From: Xanthomonas sp. 10-10
GTDB lineage: Bacteria > Pseudomonadota > Gammaproteobacteria > Xanthomonadales > Xanthomonadaceae
NCBI RefSeq assembly: GCF_040182365.1
Contig: NZ_CP144460.1
Location: 2,294,001-2,358,000, forward strand
Reading direction: 5' to 3'
DNA length: 64,000 bases
The notes under the pieces were generated by a model. It did no database searches, was not told the origin of the DNA, and was given only the letters and a program-made list of their open reading frames with translations. Below are positions 48,046-57,481 of this stretch, one piece after another; position 1 is the stretch's first letter; every line of letters begins with the position of its first letter. Position numbers and translations under genes: made by a program.

Positions 48046-48939
48046 CTACGCGGCTGCCAGCGCCCTGCCGACCTTGCTGCCGGTCTCGCGGCCCAGCAGG
48101 TGCGCCAGCCAGCGGCCGGTGTGGGCGAGGGCGGGCAGGTCGATCCCGCTCGACATGCCCAAGCCGTGCAGCAGATACACCACATCTTCGCTGGCCACAT
48201 TGCCGCTGGCGCCCTTGGCATACGGGCAACCACCGGCGCCGGACACCGCCGCATCGACCACGCGCACGCCCTGTTCCAGGCAGGCCGCGATATTCGCCAG
48301 CGCCTGCCCGTAGGTGTCATGGAAATGCACGGCCAGTGCGTGCATCGGCACCGCCTCTGCCACTGCGGCCAGCATCTGGCGCGCCTTGCGCGGGGTGCCG
48401 ACGCCGATGGTGTCGCCCAGCGAAATTTCGTAGCAGCCCAGCGCGTACAGCCGCTGCGCGACATCCACCACGTCCGCCACCGGCACCTGGCCTTGATACG
48501 GGCAACCCAGCACCGTGGAGACGTAGCCGCGCACGCGCACACCGTCGAGGGCGGCCTGCGCAAGGATCGGCCGGAAGCGCTCGAGCGATTCGTCGATACC
48601 CGCATTGGTATTGGTGCGGTTGAAGGCCTCCGACGCCGCAGTGAAGACCGCCACCTCCTGCGCGCCGGCCGCCTGCGCGCGGGTGTAGCCCTGCAGGTTC
48701 GGCACCAGCACCGGATAGGCGATGCCAGGTGCCTGTGTGATGCCGGCAAAGACCTCGGCCGCGTCGGCCAGCTGCGGCACCCAGCGCGGGCTGACGAAGC
48801 TGGTCGCCTCGATGGTGCGCAGGCCGGTAGCCGACAGCCGATCGATCAACGCAATCTTGTCGGCGGTGGCGATCGGTTGCGCCTCGTTCTGCAGCCCGTC
48901 GCGCGGGCCGACCTCGACAATGCGCACGAAGTCGCTCAT
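48046..48939 (-). CDS. mvaB: Hydroxymethylglutaryl-CoA lyase
   Basis: This DRE-TIM lyase cleaves HMG-CoA to acetoacetate and acetyl-CoA, the last step of leucine breakdown. ATG 48937-48939 (MSDFVRIVEVGPRDGLQNEA) gives 297 residues; more distant starts are inside the gene upstream. The metal and catalytic residues lie in VGPRDGLQNE, SFVSPRWVPQLADAAEVFAG, AVHFHDTYGQALAN and the catalytic Cys loop GAGGCPYAKGASGNVASEDV. It follows the enoyl-CoA hydratase gene (46 bases) in a likely liu-type operon. Confidence 0.95.
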   Translation of the reverse strand: MSDFVRIVEVGPRDGLQNEAQPIATADKIALIDRLSATGLRTIEATSFVSPRWVPQLADAAEVFAGITQAPGIAYPVLVPNLQGYTRAQAAGAQEVAVFTAASEAFNRTNTNAGIDESLERFRPILAQAALDGVRVRGYVSTVLGCPYQGQVPVADVVDVAQRLYALGCYEISLGDTIGVGTPRKARQMLAAVAEAVPMHALAVHFHDTYGQALANIAACLEQGVRVVDAAVSGAGGCPYAKGASGNVASEDVVYLLHGLGMSSGIDLPALAHTGRWLAHLLGRETGSKVGRALAAA

Positions 48940-48985
48940 GTCCGAGCCCCGCTGCCTGCAGCGGTGCGGGCAACCGCCCGGGTGC

Positions 48986-49798
48986 TCATGCCACGTTCTC
49001 CGGCACCCAGGCCGGGGAGCGTTTGTCCAGGAATGCGCCCAGGCCCTCCTGGCCTTCGGGCGAGACGCGCAAGCGGGCGATCCATGCGGCGTTGGCGGCA
49101 TCGATGGCATCGCGGTCGGCGGCCGGCAGCACCGAGCGGACCAACGACTTGGCAGTGCTGGCGGCCAGCGGCGCGGCGGCCAGCAGCAGGCGCACCTGCC
49201 GCTCCACCGCGATATCCAGTTGATCGGCTGCCACCAGTTGATGCAGCAGCCCCAATAACTGCGCAGTACCGGCGTCGAAGATCTCGCCGGTGGCGAACCA
49301 GCGGCGTGCCTGGCGTGCGCCGATCGCTGCGATCACGTACGGCGAAATCACCGCCGGCAACAAGCCGAGCTTGCTCTCGGTCAGCCCGAAGCGCGCCTCG
49401 GTGCAGCCGATGGCGATATCGCAGCACGCCACCAGGCCCACGCCGCCGCCGAACGCCGCGCCGTTGACGCGCGCGATGGTGGGCTTGGGCAGTTCGTCCA
49501 GCGTGCGCATCAGGCGCGCCAGGGCGAACGCATCGGCCGCGTTGTCGGCTTCGCTGGCGCCGGCCATGCCGCGCATCCAGTTCAGGTCTGCGCCCGCAGA
49601 GAACGCCGCGCCCGCACCGGTGATCACCACCACCCGGATCTGCGCTGCCTGGCCAGCCTGCCGCAAGGCGTCGGTGAGCGCGCTGATCAAGGTCGCATCG
49701 AAGGCGTTGTGCACCGCCGGGCGGTTCAGTCGCAACGTGCGGACCGCTCCCAGGTCCTCCACGATCAAGCCGGTGTCCTGCATTGCGTCAACGTCCAT
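48986..49798 (-). CDS. Enoyl-CoA hydratase/isomerase, probably methylglutaconyl-CoA hydratase
   Basis: Crotonase-fold protein of about 270 residues; ATG 49796-49798 (MDVDAMQDTGL) is the most likely of several in-frame starts. LRLNRPAVHNAFDATLISAL and AGAAFSAGADLNWMRGMAG give the oxyanion-hole and CoA-binding signatures. RVNGAAFGGGVGLVACCDIA and FGLTESKLGLLPAVISPYV carry the catalytic glutamate region. Beside mvaB it most probably hydrates 3-methylglutaconyl-CoA in leucine degradation, as liuC; that substrate is inferred from context. Confidence 0.85.
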   Translation of the reverse strand: MDVDAMQDTGLIVEDLGAVRTLRLNRPAVHNAFDATLISALTDALRQAGQAAQIRVVVITGAGAAFSAGADLNWMRGMAGASEADNAADAFALARLMRTLDELPKPTIARVNGAAFGGGVGLVACCDIAIGCTEARFGLTESKLGLLPAVISPYVIAAIGARQARRWFATGEIFDAGTAQLLGLLHQLVAADQLDIAVERQVRLLLAAAPLAASTAKSLVRSVLPAADRDAIDAANAAWIARLRVSPEGQEGLGAFLDKRSPAWVPENVA

Positions 49799-49861
49799 GA
49801 ATGGGATGCGAACCATGATAGCGGCACGGGTCGCTGGCGCCATGACGCGGTGCGTCGATGC

Positions 49862-49884
49862 TAGAATTGAGAACCATTCCTAAC
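49862..49884 (+). promoter_or_regulatory. Possible Fur-type box upstream of feoA
   Basis: TAGAATTGAGAACCATTCCTA (49862-49882) is an imperfect palindrome of the GAGAAT/ATTCTC type bound by Fur in xanthomonads. It overlaps or just precedes the likely feoA start, and iron control of feoAB is usual. The match is partial. Confidence 0.45.
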
Positions 49885-49899
49885 AAGCAGGCCGTCTTT

Positions 49900-50148
49900 G
49901 TGACGCTGTCCGACATGCCCTTGCGTTGCGCCGCCATCGTGGACTCCGTGGAGGATCGTCTTCCCAACGACACGATCGCCCGGCGTCTGCGTGAGCTGGG
50001 GTTTGTCGCAGGCGAGGAGGTCACGGTGCTGGCAACCGGGCCAGTCGGCCGCGAACCGTTGCTGGTGCAGGTCGGCTACACGCGTTTTGCGTTGCGTCGT
50101 AGCGAGGCCGCGCGCGTGCAGGTGCGGCAAGACGGAGCATCGGCATGA
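49900..50148 (+). CDS. feoA: Ferrous iron transport protein A
   Basis: A small SH3-like protein of about 82 residues from GTG 49900 (an ATG at 49858 would start inside the probable Fur box). It has RRLRELGFVAGEEVTVLATG and GREPLLVQVGYTRFALRRSE, the FeoA core. FeoA assists FeoB in ferrous iron uptake. The stop overlaps the feoB ATG by 4 bp, confirming an operon. Confidence 0.88.
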   Translation: MTLSDMPLRCAAIVDSVEDRLPNDTIARRLRELGFVAGEEVTVLATGPVGREPLLVQVGYTRFALRRSEAARVQVRQDGASA

Positions 50149-52004
50149 CGGCGGCCGCCGTGCCGTTGCGTCTGGCGCTGGTGGGCAACCCCAATAGCGG
50201 CAAGACCGCGTTGTTCAACCAGCTGACCGGCAGCCGCCAGAAGGTGGCCAACTACACCGGCGTCACCGTCGAACGCAAGGAGGGGCATTTTCGTGCGCCG
50301 TCCGGCCGCGACTTTGCGGTGCTCGATCTGCCCGGCGCCTACAGCCTGCAGCCAGCCAGCCTGGACGAGGCGATCACCCGCGACCTGTGCCGCGGCTTCT
50401 ATCCCGGTGAGCCTGCGCCGGACGTGCTGGTGTGCGTGATGGATGCGACCAACCTGCGCCTGCACCTGCGCTTCGCGCTGGAGCTGCGCGAGCTGGGGCG
50501 GCCGATGATCGTGGCGCTGAACATGGTCGACGCGGCGCAGCGACGGGGTATCGTCATCGATCTGCCGGCCTTGGAGCAGGCGCTCGGCGTGCCGGTGGTG
50601 GAGACCGTGGCGGTGCGACGCGGCGGCGCCAAGGCGCTGGTCGAGCGCATCGACGCACAGGCCGCGAGCCTGGCGGCACCGAGCGCCACGCCGCCTGCCG
50701 ATGGCAACTACCATGCGCAGGTGCGGCAGATCCTGAGTGCGGCGGTGACCATGCCGACGCGGACCTCGCGCGTGGACGATGCGCTGGACCGCTGGCTGCT
50801 GCATCCGATCTTGGGGCTGGTGACGCTGGCGGTGGTGATGTTCCTGATCTTCCAGGCGGTGTATGCCTGGGCCACCCCGGTGATGGACCTGATCGATGCC
50901 GGCACCGCGATGCTGGGCGAGTGGGTGGGCACCACGCTGCCGGAGGGACCGCTCAACAGCCTGCTCAAGGACGGCATCATCACCGGCCTGGGCGGGGTGA
51001 TCGTCTTCCTGCCGCAGATCCTGATCCTGTTCGCCTTCATCCTGGCGCTGGAAGAATCCGGTTATCTGCCGCGCGCGGCGTTTTTGCTCGATCGTATGAT
51101 GGCGGCGGCCGGCCTGTCCGGGCGCTCGTTCATTCCGTTGCTGTCGAGCTTTGCGTGCGCGGTGCCGGGCATCATGTCCACGCGCAGCATCCAGGACCCG
51201 CGCGACCGGCTCGCCACCATCATGGTTGCACCACTGATGACGTGCTCGGCGCGCTTGCCTGTGTATGCGCTGCTGATCGGCGCCTTCATTCCACAAAAAA
51301 CCGTGTGGGGCATCTTCAACCAGCAAGGGCTGATCCTGTTCGCGCTTTATGCCGTGGCAATTTTCAGTGCGTTGCTGGTGTCGTGGACGATGAAGAAGTG
51401 GCGTCGCGACAAGAGCGAACATCCGTTGATGCTGGAGCTGCCGTCCTACCGCGTGCCGCACCTGCGCGATCTGGCGCTGGGGTTGTGGGAGCGCGCCTGG
51501 ATCTTCCTCAAGCGCGTCGGCGGCATCATCCTGGCGTTGACCATTCTGCTATGGTTCCTGTTGTCGTTCCCGGCCGCGCCGGCCGATGCGACCTTGCCGC
51601 CGATCGACTACAGCTTTGCCGGCCGCATCGGTCACGCGATGGCGGTGTTCTTCGCGCCGCTGGGCTTCAACTGGCAGATCTGCATCGCGTTGATTCCCGG
51701 CCTGGCCGCGCGCGAAGTGGCAGTGGCGTCGTTGGCGACCGTCTACGCGCTGTCGGCTGCCGATGACGATGCAGCGGCGCAGGCCTTGTCGCCGCTGATC
51801 AGCGATGGCTGGTCGCTGGCCACCGCGTTGTCGCTGCTGGTCTGGTACATCTACGCGCCGATGTGCATCTCCACCCTGGCCACGATCAAGCGCGAGACCA
51901 ACTCGTGGAAGCAGATGACCATCAGCGCGGTCTATCTGTTCGCACTGGCCTACCTGGCCTCGCTGGTGACCTACCAGCTGGCCGTGTTGTCTGGCGCCGG
52001 CTGA
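50145..52004 (+). CDS. feoB: Ferrous iron transporter B
   Basis: A 619-residue inner-membrane GTPase/transporter for Fe2+. The N-terminal G domain has ALVGNPNSGKTALFNQLTG (G1), VLDLPGAYSLQPAS (G3) and ALNMVDAAQRR (G4). Helices begin near residue 220; the two Gate motifs and the conserved cysteine region SSFACAVPGIMSTRSIQDPR and then MTCSARLPVYALLIGAF follow. A hydrophobic C-terminal part with VWYIYAPMCISTLATIKRE completes it. It is shorter than E. coli FeoB (773 residues). Confidence 0.96.
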   Translation: MTAAAVPLRLALVGNPNSGKTALFNQLTGSRQKVANYTGVTVERKEGHFRAPSGRDFAVLDLPGAYSLQPASLDEAITRDLCRGFYPGEPAPDVLVCVMDATNLRLHLRFALELRELGRPMIVALNMVDAAQRRGIVIDLPALEQALGVPVVETVAVRRGGAKALVERIDAQAASLAAPSATPPADGNYHAQVRQILSAAVTMPTRTSRVDDALDRWLLHPILGLVTLAVVMFLIFQAVYAWATPVMDLIDAGTAMLGEWVGTTLPEGPLNSLLKDGIITGLGGVIVFLPQILILFAFILALEESGYLPRAAFLLDRMMAAAGLSGRSFIPLLSSFACAVPGIMSTRSIQDPRDRLATIMVAPLMTCSARLPVYALLIGAFIPQKTVWGIFNQQGLILFALYAVAIFSALLVSWTMKKWRRDKSEHPLMLELPSYRVPHLRDLALGLWERAWIFLKRVGGIILALTILLWFLLSFPAAPADATLPPIDYSFAGRIGHAMAVFFAPLGFNWQICIALIPGLAAREVAVASLATVYALSAADDDAAAQALSPLISDGWSLATALSLLVWYIYAPMCISTLATIKRETNSWKQMTISAVYLFALAYLASLVTYQLAVLSGAG

Positions 52005-52005
52005 C

Positions 52006-52260
52006 ATGGATCTTTCACTCACCCTGCAATACGTGGTGATCGCCATCGCGGTGCTGGTCAGCCTGTGGGTGGTGATGAAAAAGCAATTTCCGGGCGTCTT
52101 GCGAACGATGCGTGGCGCCCTTGCGCTCGCGTTGCTGCGCGACGGGCGGCCGGCCTGGATGCGCACGCTGGGCCGGCGCGTGGCGCCGCCGGCGGCGCAG
52201 GGCAATGCGGCCTGCGGTGGGTGCGACAGTTGCGGCCCCGCGCCAACGCGCAAGCACTGA
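52006..52260 (+). CDS. Small Cys-rich single-pass membrane protein (FeoB-associated-like)
   Basis: An 84-residue protein one base after feoB. It has one N-terminal hydrophobic helix (YVVIAIAVLVSLWVVMKKQF), a basic linker and a C-terminal CGGCDSCGP cysteine cluster. This resembles the FeoB-associated Cys-rich membrane protein and DUF6587 types rather than the winged-helix FeoC. The cluster may bind iron or a FeS centre. Context indicates a role with the Feo transporter. Confidence 0.75.
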   Translation: MDLSLTLQYVVIAIAVLVSLWVVMKKQFPGVLRTMRGALALALLRDGRPAWMRTLGRRVAPPAAQGNAACGGCDSCGPAPTRKH

Positions 52261-52322
52261 GACCCTTCGCCTCGGCTACACTTGCACGGCCGCAGGAAGC
52301 GGCGTGACAGGGGGGTAAGTGC

Positions 52323-52823
52323 ATGCGTTTGCTGGTGTTGCTGGCGGTCTTGGCCGCGGTTGCAGGTTTGTACAACTATGGCGGCAACTCGCTCGACGAG
52401 AAGCAGGTGCGCGATTTCTACGCGGCGCACGACAAGGCGATGGTCAGTCAGGATGGGGAGGCGCTCTGCGCCATGACCGCGCCGGACTTCGAAATGGTGG
52501 TGCTGTACCGCATGGATTCCCAGCAGAAGCGCGAGACCGCCGATCGCGCCAAATACTGCAAGTCCAACGGCGAGTGGACACAGGTGCTGCAGCAGATGCG
52601 CCATGTGGCCGAGCCGGAAGAGCTGATCGACTACAAGCACTCGATTACCAAGATCGAGATCGCCCCTGATGAGCAATCGGCGATGGTCGAAACACGGGCC
52701 ACGCTCGGCTTGCCCGGTTTGCGCATGACCTTCCGTTCGCGCGACAAGATCGTGCGCAAGCGCTGGAAGACCTTGATCACGCGGAGCGAAGGCACCGCCT
52801 GGGTTGGTCCGGCGTATCGGTAG
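52323..52823 (+). CDS. Exported NTF2-like hypothetical protein
   Basis: A 166-residue product with a short N-terminal hydrophobic signal or anchor (LLVLLAVLAAVAGLYNYGG). DEKQVRDFYAAHDKAMVSQD, GEALCAMTAPDFEMVVLY and MVETRATLGLPG suggest a small alpha-plus-beta barrel of the NTF2-like superfamily. No family was recognised with certainty. It follows the feo cluster by about 60 bases on the same strand. Confidence 0.7.
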   Translation: MRLLVLLAVLAAVAGLYNYGGNSLDEKQVRDFYAAHDKAMVSQDGEALCAMTAPDFEMVVLYRMDSQQKRETADRAKYCKSNGEWTQVLQQMRHVAEPEELIDYKHSITKIEIAPDEQSAMVETRATLGLPGLRMTFRSRDKIVRKRWKTLITRSEGTAWVGPAYR

Positions 52824-53045
52824 CCGCAAGGCGGCGGTGCTTTCTGCGCCGCCGCCAGCAGCGTCCAGCAACGCGACTGTGCGTACCGCCGGGCGGGCAC
52901 GGCATCGGCCACTTGCATGCTCCGGTTGTGAGCCGTCCGCATCTGCCTGACGACCGCTCGCCAGGCGTTGCTGGCTGCCCTGCATCGACGCACGCGCGCT
53001 GCAGTGCACAGCGCCGGGGTCGCGGGCGTTGGGTATGCTTGCAGC

Positions 53046-54248
53046 ATGACGACCTCCTTCCAGATCTCCCGACGTGCGCAGGCGCTGACCAGTTCGGCGA
53101 TTCGCGAAATCCTCAAGGTGACCGAGCGGCCGGAGGTGATTTCCTTCGCCGGCGGCCTGCCATCGCCGGCGACCTTTCCGGTCGAGCGCATGCGCGCGGC
53201 CAGCGACCAGGTGTTGCGCGAGGCGCCGCAAGCGGCGTTGCAATACGGCCCGACCGAAGGCTATGCCCCGCTGCGCGAATGGGTGGCTGCGCGGCTGAGC
53301 CGTGACGGCGCCGGCATCCGGCCCAGCCAGGTGCTGATCACCACCGGCTCGCAGCAGGGACTGGACCTGCTCGGCAAGGTGTTTATCGACGAAGGCAGCA
53401 AGGTGCTGGTGGAGACGCCGAGTTACCTCGGTGCGTTGCAGGCGTTCTCGCTGTTCCAGCCCGCGTTTGTCGGCATGCCGTCCGACGACGATGGCGTGGT
53501 GGCGGATGCACTGGATCCGGCGCTGCTGGCCGATGCGCGCTTTCTGTATTGCCTGCCCAATTTTCAGAATCCCACCGGGCGGCGTCTGCCATTGGCGCGA
53601 CGTCAGGCGCTGGTCGCACGCGCGGCCGAGGCCGGCGTGCCGATCGTCGAAGACGACCCGTACGGCGAGCTGTACTACAGCGGCGAACCCTTGCCGAGCC
53701 TGCTGTCGATGAACCCCGACGGGGTCATCTACATGGGGTCGTTCTCCAAGGTGTTGGCGCCCGGGCTGCGGTTGGGCTACGTCGTCGCGCCCGAGGCCGT
53801 GCTTGGCAAGTTGATCCAGGCCAAGCAGGCGGCCGATCTGCATACGCCGTCGTTCACCCAGCGCGTGGTGTATCAGACGCTGCAGGACGACTTTCTCGAC
53901 ACGCATATCCCGCAGATCCGAGCGCTGTATGCGCGGCAGTGCAGTCTCATGCTGGAAGCGCTGGATCGGCACTTCCCGGCGCAGGTGCAGTGGAATCGTC
54001 CGGAAGGCGGCATGTTCCTGTGGGTGACCCTGCCGCCCGGGCTGGATGGCACTGCATTGCTGGCGCGCGCGATCGCACGCAATGTCGCGTTCGTGCCGGG
54101 GGCGCCGTTCTTTGCGACCTTGCCGCAAGCCAATACGCTGCGGCTGTCGTTCGTCACCGTGCCGGGCGAGAAAATCGATGCCGGCATCCAGGTGCTTGGG
54201 GACGTGCTGCGCGAAGCGCTGGCCGAACTGCCAGGGCAGGGCGCATGA
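53046..54248 (+). CDS. PLP-dependent aminotransferase (2-aminoadipate/aromatic type)
   Basis: The 400-residue fold-type I enzyme starts at ATG 53046. VISFAGGLPSPATFPVERMR and ALQYGPTEGYAPLREWVAAR open it, then VLITTGSQQGLDLLGKVFID, YCLPNFQNPTGRRLPLARRQ and VEDDPYGELYYSG. The PLP lysine is in GSFSKVLAPGLRLGYVVAP. This corresponds to the LysN/2-aminoadipate, MocR-related class I/II group. It overlaps the MOSC gene by 4 bp. Amino donor and product are not fixed by the sequence. Confidence 0.9.
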   Translation: MTTSFQISRRAQALTSSAIREILKVTERPEVISFAGGLPSPATFPVERMRAASDQVLREAPQAALQYGPTEGYAPLREWVAARLSRDGAGIRPSQVLITTGSQQGLDLLGKVFIDEGSKVLVETPSYLGALQAFSLFQPAFVGMPSDDDGVVADALDPALLADARFLYCLPNFQNPTGRRLPLARRQALVARAAEAGVPIVEDDPYGELYYSGEPLPSLLSMNPDGVIYMGSFSKVLAPGLRLGYVVAPEAVLGKLIQAKQAADLHTPSFTQRVVYQTLQDDFLDTHIPQIRALYARQCSLMLEALDRHFPAQVQWNRPEGGMFLWVTLPPGLDGTALLARAIARNVAFVPGAPFFATLPQANTLRLSFVTVPGEKIDAGIQVLGDVLREALAELPGQGA

Positions 54249-54964
54249 CATCGCCGGCCGCGGTGCCGCAAGCGCCGGTTACCACGCGCATCGATCACGT
54301 CGCCACCGGCGTCGCGCGCGACTTCACCCGCCCCGGTAGCCGCAGCGCGATCGACAAGCGTGCCGTTGATGGTTCGGTCGCGATCGGTGTCGAAGGGCTG
54401 GTGGGCGACGAGCAAGGCGACCGGCGCGTGCATGGCGGGCCGGACAAGGCGATCCATCACTATCCGCGCGACCACTACGCGGCCTGGCGTAACGAGATTG
54501 GCGCGCATGCGCTGCTGGAAGCGGCCGGCGCGTTCGGCGAGAACCTGAGCAGCACCGGCCTGACCGAGGCCACGGTCTGCCTTGGCGACCGCTTTACCCT
54601 GGGCACCGCCGTCGTGGAGGTCTCGCAGCTGCGCCAGCCGTGCTGGAAGTTGTCCGATCGCTTCGGTGTGCGCGACATGGCGCGCCGCGTGCAGGAAACC
54701 GGCCGCACCGGGTGGTACTACCGCGTGCTGCAGCCCGGCGCGGTGGCGTCTGGCGACACGCTGGCATTGCAGGAGCGACCGCATCCGCAGTGGAGCCTGT
54801 CGCGGTTGCAGCAGGTGCTGTATGCACGCGAGGTCGACGTTGCGGCCATCACAGCGTTGCTGCGTCTTCCGCTGGTGCCGTCGTGGCAGGCCCTGTTCGA
54901 ACGCCGTCTGCAACGCAGCGAAGTGGAAAGCTGGAGCAGACGCCTGACCGGTCACGACGACTAA
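54245..54964 (+). CDS. MOSC-domain protein (YiiM-like)
   Basis: A 239-residue cytoplasmic protein from ATG 54245. GLVGDEQGDRRVHGGPDKAI, then HHYPRDHYAAWRNEIGAH and GTAVVEVSQLRQPCWKLSDR carry the MOSC-type conserved cysteine (RQPCWK), as in YiiM, which detoxifies 6-N-hydroxylaminopurine with a molybdenum cofactor. A C-terminal 3-alpha segment (QQVLYAREVDVAAITALLRL) is present as in YiiM. It is coupled to the upstream aminotransferase. Confidence 0.88.
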   Translation: MTSPAAVPQAPVTTRIDHVATGVARDFTRPGSRSAIDKRAVDGSVAIGVEGLVGDEQGDRRVHGGPDKAIHHYPRDHYAAWRNEIGAHALLEAAGAFGENLSSTGLTEATVCLGDRFTLGTAVVEVSQLRQPCWKLSDRFGVRDMARRVQETGRTGWYYRVLQPGAVASGDTLALQERPHPQWSLSRLQQVLYAREVDVAAITALLRLPLVPSWQALFERRLQRSEVESWSRRLTGHDD

Positions 54965-55401
54965 GGGCAGCGAACAAAACGACCGTGCTCACCCACCACC
55001 GCCAGGCGGGCGCGGCCGCTGCTCGGTGCTGCATGTACCACGCTTATCCTGCGGTCCTGAGCGCGCCGTCCACGCCCATCTGACGCTTTCTCGCTGCGTC
55101 GTATTAGCCGTTCCAGGCAGCGGTCGCGCGCTGCGGTCATTGATGCACCGGCCGTAGTCACCGCGCACAACAATCTCGCTCGCAGCGTCAGCCGCCCAAG
55201 CGCAACGCCGCGCATGCGTGGCATCCACAGATCGCTCGACCAGCGGTAGCGCTACTGCAGGCGACAAGCCACGTCATCTCCACCAAACCACGCCAACCTC
55301 AGCAAACGCTCAGACCCGCGCGCCGCCGTGACGACTCCCCAATCCCAACTCCGCAATCCCCGCACCTTGTGCAACCCCCACCGCCTCGCTAGCCTGCGGG
55401 T
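54965..55401. other. Intergenic region with no recognised gene
   Basis: About 435 bases between the MOSC gene and dapB. Short open frames are not protein-like. No repeat, RNA gene or clear promoter was identified; the dapB promoter should lie near its right end. Confidence 0.45.
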
Positions 55402-56118
55402 ATGACAACGTCTCCTGTAAAAGTTCTGATCCACGGCGCCTCCGGGCGGATGGGCAAGGCATTGCTGCGCCTGGCGGCCGAAGACGACGCATTGCAGGTC
55501 GTCGGCGCAGTGGTGGGGCGCTCGCCGTCGCAGCGCGTGGTGGACGGCGTGCCGTTCTTTGCCGCCAGCGAGCTGGGCGGTGCGCCTGCCTTCGATGTGG
55601 CGATCGACTTCAGCCTGCCGCAGGGCTTTGCACCGATCCTGGCGTTATGCGCGCAACGCGGTAAGCCCTTGGTGTCCGGGACCACCGGGCTGGACGAGAC
55701 GCAGCGCGCCGCGCTGCTCGATGCCGCGCGACAGATTCCGTTGGTGTGGGCCTCCAACTTCAGCCTGGGTGTAGCGGTGTTGACCGAATTGGTCGAGCGC
55801 GCTGCCGGCACCTTGCCCGGGTGGGATTGCGACATCATCGAAGCGCATCACGTGCACAAGCAGGACGCGCCATCCGGGACCGCACTGACGTTGGGCGAGG
55901 CGGCCACCGGCAGCGGAGCGCAGCCGCGCTTTGCCAGCCTGCGTGCCGGCGACATCGTCGGCGAGCACACCGTGCAGTTCACCGGGCTGGGCGAGCGTGT
56001 CGAGCTGGTGCATCGCGCCACCAACCGCGACATCTTCGCGCGCGGTGCGCTGCACGCGGCCAAACGCCTGATCGGCCGGCCGGCTGGCAGCTACCGGGTG
56101 CGCGACCTGGTGCTATAG
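55402..56118 (+). CDS. dapB: 4-hydroxy-tetrahydrodipicolinate reductase
   Basis: This NAD(P)H enzyme of lysine and peptidoglycan synthesis is 238 residues. The nucleotide loop is [20 protein letters not shown], and [19 protein letters not shown] is a conserved core block. The catalytic region is [20 protein letters not shown] with the HH pair and DAPSGTA, and [20 protein letters not shown] precedes the C-terminus. It is somewhat shorter than E. coli DapB (273 residues) owing to shorter loops. It lies just upstream of carA, separated by a 13-bp-arm hairpin. Confidence 0.96.
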   Translation: MTTSPVKVLIHGASGRMGKALLRLAAEDDALQVVGAVVGRSPSQRVVDGVPFFAASELGGAPAFDVAIDFSLPQGFAPILALCAQRGKPLVSGTTGLDETQRAALLDAARQIPLVWASNFSLGVAVLTELVERAAGTLPGWDCDIIEAHHVHKQDAPSGTALTLGEAATGSGAQPRFASLRAGDIVGEHTVQFTGLGERVELVHRATNRDIFARGALHAAKRLIGRPAGSYRVRDLVL

Positions 56119-56123
56119 CCCGC

Positions 56124-56157
56124 GCGCAACCGCGCATGAACAATTGCGCGGTTGCGC
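56124..56157. terminator. Perfect 13-bp hairpin after dapB
   Basis: GCGCAACCGCGCA (56124-56136) pairs with TGCGCGGTTGCGC (56145-56157) around TGAACAAT. It stands six bases after the dapB stop. No U tract follows, so it may be a weak terminator or an mRNA-protecting stem between dapB and carA. Confidence 0.55.
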
Positions 56158-56356
56158 AGCCTATTCATGCCGCCGTTGCAGCGCTCCTGCCGCAGGAGGT
56201 GCGTTGCAGGCTGGCAAGCAGAGGCACTTGCCTTTACAATTCTCGCTTGCCCGAACCAGCGTCGGACCGGTCCTCAGCACCGCGTCCGCGCTTTGCTGCA
56301 ACCGGAATTTGGCCGGAAGCGCATCGGAGTCCCAGGCAGCCAGAGCGAGACCCCAC

Positions 56357-57481
56357 GTGACCCAACCCGCAATCCTTGTCCTCGAAGACGGCACCGTGTT
56401 CGAGGGCGAATCCGTAGGCGCCAACGGGCTTTCCGTCGGCGAAGTGGTGTTCAACACCGCCATGACCGGTTACCAGGAAGTCCTGACCGATCCCTCCTAC
56501 GCCCGCCAGATGGTCACGCTGACCTATCCGCATATCGGCAACACCGGCTTTACCGACCAGGACGACGAGGCCAGCAAGATCTGGGCCGCCGGCCTGATCG
56601 TGCGCGATGTACCGCGCCGCCCCAGCAGCTGGCGCAGCGAAGTCGCACTGCCGGAATGGCTGCAGGCCCGCGGTGTGGTGGCCATTTCCGGCATCGACAC
56701 GCGCAAGCTGACCCGTCTGCTGCGGCAGAAGGGCGCCCAGAACGGCGCACTGATGGCCGGCGAGATCGACGTCGACAAGGCGCTGGAAGCGGCGCGCAGC
56801 TTCCCCGGCCTGAAGGGCATGGACCTGGCCAAGGTGGTTTCCACCGAGACCAGCTACAGCTGGCAGGAAGGCTCGCTGGATCTGAATTCGGACACTTTCG
56901 TGCGCACCGAGCTGAAACACAAGGTCGTGGCCTATGACTACGGCATCAAGCTCAACATCCTGCGCATGCTGGCCGACCGTGGTTGCGACGTCACCGTGGT
57001 GCCGGCCCGCACGCCGGTGGCCGAGGTGCTGGCGATGAATCCGGACGGCGTGTTCCTGTCCAACGGCCCGGGCGACCCGGAGCCTTGCGATTACGCGATC
57101 GCCGCGATCCAGGAATTGATCGCCAGGAAGGTGCCCACCTTCGGCATCTGCCTGGGGCATCAGTTGCTGGCACTGGCCGCTGGCGCCAAGACGGTGAAGA
57201 TGACCACCGGCCATCACGGCGCCAATCATCCTGTGCAGGATCTGGATGGCGGGCGGGTGATGATCACCTCGCAGAACCATGGCTTTGCAGTGGATGAAAC
57301 CACGCTGCCGGCCAATGTGCGGGTGACGCATCGTTCGCTGTTCGATGGCACCAACCAGGGCATCGCTCTCACCGACGCGCCGGCGTTTTCGTTCCAGGGT
57401 CACCCGGAAGCATCGCCGGGCCCGCGCGACGTGGGGCCGTTGTTCGATCGGTTTACCGCGTTGATGGCGGCCAAAGCCTGA
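56357..57481 (+). CDS. carA: Carbamoyl-phosphate synthase small subunit
   Basis: The glutaminase subunit supplies ammonia to CarB for pyrimidine and arginine synthesis. GTG 56357 ([20 protein letters not shown]) gives 374 residues; the preceding 237 bases have no conserved coding. The N-terminal domain has [20 protein letters not shown]. The amidotransferase has [20 protein letters not shown] with the nucleophilic Cys and a His in [16 protein letters not shown]. It is followed, with a 1-bp overlap, by a small membrane protein gene and then carB. Confidence 0.96.
   Translation: MTQPAILVLEDGTVFEGESVGANGLSVGEVVFNTAMTGYQEVLTDPSYARQMVTLTYPHIGNTGFTDQDDEASKIWAAGLIVRDVPRRPSSWRSEVALPEWLQARGVVAISGIDTRKLTRLLRQKGAQNGALMAGEIDVDKALEAARSFPGLKGMDLAKVVSTETSYSWQEGSLDLNSDTFVRTELKHKVVAYDYGIKLNILRMLADRGCDVTVVPARTPVAEVLAMNPDGVFLSNGPGDPEPCDYAIAAIQELIARKVPTFGICLGHQLLALAAGAKTVKMTTGHHGANHPVQDLDGGRVMITSQNHGFAVDETTLPANVRVTHRSLFDGTNQGIALTDAPAFSFQGHPEASPGPRDVGPLFDRFTALMAAKA

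Noticed and set aside
51549-54251. 900-residue minus-strand frame
   Set aside because: It spans the antisense of feoB, the aminotransferase and intergenic DNA; not protein-like.
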